A DNA stretch of 64,000 bases from Corinectria fuckeliana (taxonomy: Eukaryota; Ascomycota; Sordariomycetes; Hypocreales; Nectriaceae). Of the stretch, positions 59,341-64,000 are shown in pieces. A program made the position numbers and the translations under genes. Location: the NCBI GenBank assembly GCA_019137255.1, contig WPDH01000066.1:62001-126000 (forward strand), read 5' to 3'. Below the pieces are notes generated by a model. It made no database searches. It was not told the DNA's origin and worked only from the letters and a program-made list of their open reading frames with translations. The stretch's first letter is position 1, and the number at the start of each line of letters is the position of its first letter.

Positions 59341-61660
59341 TCTTTTAAGTCCTTTAAGGCTGCTTATAATACTATTAATAACCGCGGGAAGGTTATTAGC
59401 TTTAGCTTTATTATTCTCTAGAAGAGGCCCTTAGGGGCAGGATTTACCTAGGTTAGACTATAATATGCTAAAGGCTAGGCTTATATTAGTAAAGCTAAAG
59501 CTAAGATTTATAAGCAAAAAAGATAAAAGATAAGTAGCTAAATAACTAGCTGTCTAAACTAGCTTATAATAGTTAAAAGCCCTAGTGATAACCTTTAGAG
59601 ACTTAAGGTACTTACTAGTAAAAATACCCTTTCTTATAATTATAAGGCTCTACCTATAGAAATATTTTCCTAGTATTACACTTAAGAAATCACACTTATA
59701 ATCCTAATAATCCTCTTAATATAGAATAATAATATTAAACCTGCTTAAATCTTAATTAAACTTTAAGTAAATAATAATCTAATTATTACTAGCACTAAGG
59801 CTTAAGACCTAACAAATATTTTTATAAGGTAATATTATATTAAGCTATAAGAGTGTATACTATTAGAGTGGTTATTTAGCTTCTTTTAAAAAGAGAGCTC
59901 TTTCTTTTATTATAAGAGAAATATAAGAGGTTACCTAACCTGGCTTTTTTTAGCCTTAGGTAATAGTATTTAGCTCTTTTAATATTACCTAGATATATTA
60001 CTTTTTAACAGTATATATAAGACTAACTACTTTAATATACTATTATTTAATATATATAGATTAATCTCTTTATAGTAGACCTTTTAGGTTACTACTGTTT
60101 TTCTTAGTAGGGAGACTTATTATAACTTTTGCTAAGCTCTTAACACCTTAGATAAGCTTATAGCTAAAAACTATATCTCTCCGCCTTAAGTTATAGTCTC
60201 TAACTATAACCTTACTCTTATTAACACCCTTATAGATCACCTAGCTTTTTATAGTGCCTTTTATATTTTTTGCTAGTAGCATATAAATATAAATATACTA
60301 GCTAAAACTAAGTGTTTCTTCCTTAAGGCTATAATCTTACCTAAGACTATATAAATAGTATAGCACTTAAGCTTTTCTACCTTTCTTATAGCTTAGAATA
60401 AGCTTATTACAAGTGATAGTACTACACTCTATAAGAGATAGCTTTAGCTCTTTTAGCAGGAAGGCTAGTACTCTTAAGGTGCTATTAACTATATAATAAA
60501 TACCTAGCTTACTTCTTAAAGTAGTAGTCTTATCTAGTATACTATAAATTAATATTATCACTATAGTTATATTATAATCTTAATTATAAAGTCTCTATAT
60601 ACTAATATAAAGCAGCTGCTATAGTTAAGCTAGGGTGACTTAATAATAGTCTTTAAGAAGCTAGGTCTCTTCTAGAGAAAGCAGAAGTTTAATATCTATA
60701 ATTAGATCTTATAAAGAAGAAATAAGATATAATTTATAGCTAATAGTATTCTCTTCTTAATTATTAGGCAGTAGATTTCCTTTTATACTCTTACTCTTAT
60801 ATAAAAAGAGCTTTATAAGCTACCTTAAGAGACTAACCTAGCTAATACACCTACTAATACTTATAAGCCCTGCCCTATTTAAGTTATATATAGGCTGCTA
60901 TATAAGTATAAGCTATAAGACTACCTTATAAAGAATAAAACTATCCTGCTATAGCATATAGCAGCCTATTAGCACTAGAAGCAGGGCGAGAAAGCTAGAG
61001 GTATAAGAGATATAAGTATAAGCTCTACTATCTTAGACCTCCTTCCTGTTAAGAGAAAAGGGCAGCCTAAAGGGAGTATTACTACTAATAGAGGTACTAC
61101 TATCTTAAGCACCTAGTAAGACCCCCTCTTAGTTAAGAGGGTCTTAGTATATAAGCAGGCTGAGAGATAAGTTATTAAGGTAGCAGCCTAGGTAGTAGTC
61201 TTACTACTGCTATTAATAGCACTTACCGCCCTTCTGACTATGCTATTATTATTATTATCATCAGGGCTATAAGCCGGGCTGTGTTAGGCCGGTTAGGATG
61301 ACACCTATGAGGCCGGCATAGTCATATAACGCGCTTATTAATAAGCTTTCCCGGTGGATAACTATGATAACTCTGACCTCAAGCCCGGCCTTAAGCCCGT
61401 AGCCTTAACACCACAGCCCAGATTAATACCGCCCCGGTCCACAGCTATCTTAGACCACCCATCATAGTGGTCTAACACTAATGCCCCTGGCGAGACTTAA
61501 GGTGTGACTTGGCTGGGCCTTAATCTGATGATTAATGCTGAATTTAAAGGGGAAATAGATAAGTGGATTAAAGAGAGAGATATACTACTAGGAGAGATAA
61601 GAAAGGAGCTTAAAGATAAGATACAGCTAGCTGACGGCGTTAGTGATGACTTCAGCTAGC
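59341..61660 (+). pseudogene. MULE transposase pseudogene
   Basis: The frame of 59341 carries the recognisable parts, broken by many TAG/TAA stops. An N-terminal DNA-binding-like segment reads SFKSFKAAYNTINN. About 59905-60070 contain YLTWLFLA then LFNSIYKTNYFNILLFNIY, aligning with the fungal MULE motif D-(C/S)-TYKTN-RF-x-MPLLNI. About 60190-60320 hold VSNYNLTLINTLI and NILAKTKCFF. Both positions expected to be catalytic Asp are Asn codons (AAC at 60007 and 60202), as a G-to-A change would give. A Lys/Arg-rich KRKGQPKGSITTNRG block lies at 61051-61095, and the frame runs on to about 61650 through GC-richer sequence. It cannot encode an active enzyme. Confidence 0.82.
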
Positions 61661-61773
61661 TAGGATAACATCAATTGATTAATTTAGTACCTAGGACATC
61701 TTGAACGCACGGATCCTGTTGCTCTCATACAAAATTTGCGGGCGGCTGCGGTACCGGAGCCCAGCCACTGTCC

Positions 61774-61826
61774 AAGCCACAAATGTATGCTCGCTAGGTA
61801 AAGTTGTATGCTCTATAACCAAACCC
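61774..61826 (-). repeat. Right terminal inverted repeat of the MULE
   Basis: Reverse complement of 59149-59200 apart from one transition and one extra base. Confidence 0.88.
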
Positions 61827-61835
61827 TACTTAGTA
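61827..61835. repeat. Right target-site duplication
   Basis: TACTTAGTA, identical to 59140-59148. Confidence 0.7.
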
Positions 61836-63117
61836 CTAACCTAGCTCTGCTGGACGAATACCTCGCCACTCCATGAATTGAAGTACGGTGGAAAAAATTC
61901 CACTTCCATCTAAGCACCTATCCGTAAATAAACCCCAGATGTCCGAGCTTATAACTACCTGTCTACACGCACTAGGATCGGGTTCTCCCGTCTAAGCCGT
62001 ATCTTGTAAGTTGTCTTGCAGACACGTAGATTCGACCGGATTCGACCATGTTCCATCGCAATAGTATGATGTGCAATGTAGAGGCTTACTGCCTTTTGCG
62101 TCAAGGTGGTAGAGTCTTTCTTTGATCGTGCTCGAATCTCTTGCGCCATTGTTTGAGTAGCGGGGTCGCAGGGGCCCACGCAGCGCCGACAAAGTGGGTG
62201 ACCAAGTCGTTACCAGTTGGAAAGGGCACAAGCTATTTATCATAGCTCTGCCGCAAGCCTGATGGACGTATGGCTTCCACTTGCCTTCGGGCACCTACGC
62301 GATTAAAGGCGTCGTGACGAGATGAACCTCTCGGTGATGCGAGGTTATCCCTCCCAGAATCCCTCCCAGAATAGCCCGGCACTTAATACCAGTTGCCAGG
62401 GTACTTAAGGTAAGGTACTTTAAGTTAGTACTTCTTACTGCGCTGACCCTCTTATGTTGGTCGTAGCAATGAGGGTATTATATTGCACAGTCCATGACGA
62501 TTTGAAGCCCTTTCTTATTCTTTTCTGACGACGGTGGCAATGAGGTTGCCGACGTGTGCCACAGCTTTCAACGCATTCTTCAAGTGATACATACCTAGAT
62601 ATCAACTTGGCACTTACCCCAACCGAAGGCCCGCCCTTTTTCCTGGTGGTACAAAACCGACCCGCATCAAGAAGTACCGCCGGCCTAGGCCTTCCTCTAG
62701 TAGGTTGAACCGCCGGCCTGCTCTCAGTCATCCAATCTCCTCTCAACGGCCGGTCAGCCTCAAGCCAACCCATCATCCATCACGCGAGAACGCCATTCAA
62801 GGCTCGCTCTCCAACATAACCCCAAAAAGCATCGGCAACTCTTCATCGCTACGCCCGTTCGCTTATCCCTCATCGCGCTTTTCCCTTCGCCCTTCGCCCT
62901 CCGCCTCCCACCCTTCCACATTTCGCCCCTCGCCTCTCACCTCTCACTTTTCGCCCTCTCGCCTCCCTCCAGCCCGCCGCCTTGGATTCCACCGGTCTTC
63001 GGCGCCCTCCACGAGACAAACCATATCCCGTCTTGGTGTTACGACGTCCTCCATTCGCCGGGTGGCACACAACCCCCTCGACCCGTCGATTCGGCTACAG
63101 CGGTGGCTTTGGAAACC
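61836..63117. promoter_or_regulatory. Intergenic, upstream of the right-edge gene
   Basis: 1.28 kb between the transposon and the next start codon. It contains a duplicated CCCTCCCAGAAT pair (62350-62374), TACTTAAGGTAAGGTACTTTAAGT repeats at 62401-62426, and a C/T-rich leader from 62880 (CCCTTCGCCCTTCGCCCTCC). No gene is supported. Confidence 0.5.
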
Positions 63118-64000
63118 ATGGCCGTGAAGGACGAGGGCGAGTACGTCTGCTGCAACGCCGCCACCATCAGTCGCCTGCACTTGCAGCCACAACCATGATG
63201 CTAATCCGCGGTGCTCAACAGTATTTATCCCACCGAGCTCCTCATCTCCCAGCGGGCTCGAAAACACTACCGCATCCCCGTTCGCTCACAGTATGTCGAT
63301 GCTTGGCAACGGTACACTCTCATTGCTAATACCACTGCAGGCACTGGCAGCTCCGGTCCTTGGTCAGCGCCGAGAAGGACAACATCGTATATTTCCCTGG
63401 GGGCACCGGCAGCAACCACGTCCAACGTCTGAACACTACCACCCGCGAATGCGAAACGATTAAGCTCTTGGCATTTGCGCCGCGATGCCTGGTCGCCGAG
63501 AATGGGTGGCTTTGCTGTGGCAGCGAGAACGGCGACTTCGTTGCAATGCAACTCGATAGCGGAAGCCTCCACAGCAACCGCAGCAACCGTAGCAACCGCA
63601 GCAACCGCGACGACAGTGATGACCGCGACGATCAGGACGACTCCCCCGAACCTCGTCTCACGAGACAAGATTATGAGCGTGTCAGGCTTGGTATCGAAGC
63701 GCACCGCGATGAAACCATCTACTCCCTTTTGCATCGTGCCCGGCGAAGCAACAAGAGCATGATCGCGAAGAGTATGAAGCTTGCCAAGGACCGCGTCAAC
63801 TGCATCACCCTATGGTTTCCGCCTACGTCATTACCAGCCTGCGATACAGCATATGCGGAACCTATAGCAATCCTCGCTAACAACGATCGGACGGTGACCC
63901 TCGTCAGCCTGGAAGATTTTGACACAAAGGAGAAGACGGAACCCCTTGATATAATCTCCTATCCCGACTTTGTGAATCGGGCCATCATCTCCCCCAATGG
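63118..64000 (+). CDS. 5' part of a gene for a conserved fungal protein, possibly WD-repeat-like (runs off the window)
   Basis: Exons 63118-63140 (23 nt), 63222-63290 (69 nt) and 63341 to the window edge; introns 81 and 50 bp (GTACGT...CAACAG, GTATGT...CTGCAG). The spliced start reads MAVKDEGDIYPTELLISQRARKHYRIPVRSQ, then HWQLRSLVSAEKDNIVYFPGGTG and HVQRLNTTTRECETIKLLAF, then CCGSENGDFVAM. The pattern W-L-CCGSENG and ILANNDRTVTLVSL suggests beta-propeller blades. An Asn/Arg/Ser-Asp low-complexity insert (SNRSNRSNRDDSDDRDDQDD) interrupts it. I recall similar fungal WD-like proteins with an uncharacterised DUF2415-type region, but that is from memory and uncertain. At least 250 residues are present; the 3' end is missing. 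Confidence 0.8.

Larger units (their letters stand above)
59149..61826 (+). mobile_element. RIP-decayed Mutator-like (MULE) DNA transposon, 2678 bp
   Basis: Bounded by terminal inverted repeats at 59149-59200 and 61774-61826, which differ by one A/G transition and one 1-base indel. The repeats are flanked on both sides by TACTTAGTA (59140-59148 and 61827-61835), read as a 9-bp target duplication, as expected for MULEs. The interior is strongly AT-rich with very frequent TA dinucleotides and stops, the RIP pattern. Remnants of a MULE transposase are readable on the plus strand. Because TACTTAGTA has palindromic arms (TAC-TTA-GTA), a shorter duplication (3, 5 or 7 bp) with correspondingly longer repeats fits equally. 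The transposase remnant and the long repeats favour the 9-bp reading. Confidence 0.85.

Noticed and set aside
60367..60561. 64-codon minus-strand frame in the AT-rich element
   Set aside because: Chance frame in RIP-mutated DNA; the transposase remnant is on the plus strand.
1..64000. tRNA, 5S rRNA and CRISPR-like arrays
   Set aside because: Scanned by eye for tRNA T-loop/anticodon-arm patterns, 5S consensus and regularly spaced repeats; none convincing. A covariance-model search would be decisive.

Overview
The window is nuclear DNA of a filamentous ascomycete, most likely a Sordariomycete. Genes carry short introns of about 50-120 bp with GT-AG borders and CTAAC/CTGAC-like branch sites. 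Products include fungal families (Zn2Cys6 and C2H2 regulators with fungal activation domains). An AT-rich transposon copy shows the C-to-T/G-to-A decay expected of repeat-induced point mutation (RIP). I cannot name the species from sequence alone. Exon coordinates were built by hand from splice motifs and checked only by reading-frame closure (every complete spliced CDS is divisible by three), so single-base border errors are possible.

Layout. 1.0-3.9 kb: a small 102-aa one-pass membrane protein (-), an F-box/LRR-like protein (-) and a 66-aa membrane protein (+). 4.5-7.5 kb: a 970-aa C2H2 regulator (-), followed by about 8.8 kb without a supportable gene. 16.3-25.8 kb is a compact housekeeping block: mitochondrial ribosomal protein uL29m, Rab GDI, the ribosome-assembly GTPase NOG1, orotate phosphoribosyltransferase and a GNAT acetyltransferase. 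29.2-32.6 kb: DDI1, whose start codon appears to be split by an intron, convergent with the rRNA methyltransferase RRP8. After another gene-poor stretch of about 6.9 kb comes a 906-aa Zn2Cys6 regulator (39.4-42.5). Then follow proteasome alpha-5, gamma-tubulin complex protein 2, a Rad5/HLTF-like SNF2-RING ATPase, SRP68, a small membrane protein and mitochondrial Hsp70 (42.8-58.6). 59.1-61.8 kb is a Mutator-like (MULE) DNA transposon with 52-53 bp terminal inverted repeats, a candidate 9-bp target duplication and a RIP-ruined transposase. The right edge (63.1 kb onward) holds the 5' part of a gene for a possibly WD-repeat-like protein.

The genes do not form a pathway cluster. They are mostly single-copy core functions (protein targeting and turnover, ribosome assembly, microtubule nucleation, mitochondrial import and translation), arranged as divergent and convergent pairs with short spacers. 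The two regulator genes stand next to the longest gene-free intervals. I found no biosynthetic cluster, CRISPR array, tRNA or rRNA gene. The most notable items are the decayed MULE, the split start codon of DDI1, a GC-AG intron in the proteasome gene, and several short intron-split genes that simple ORF calling misses.
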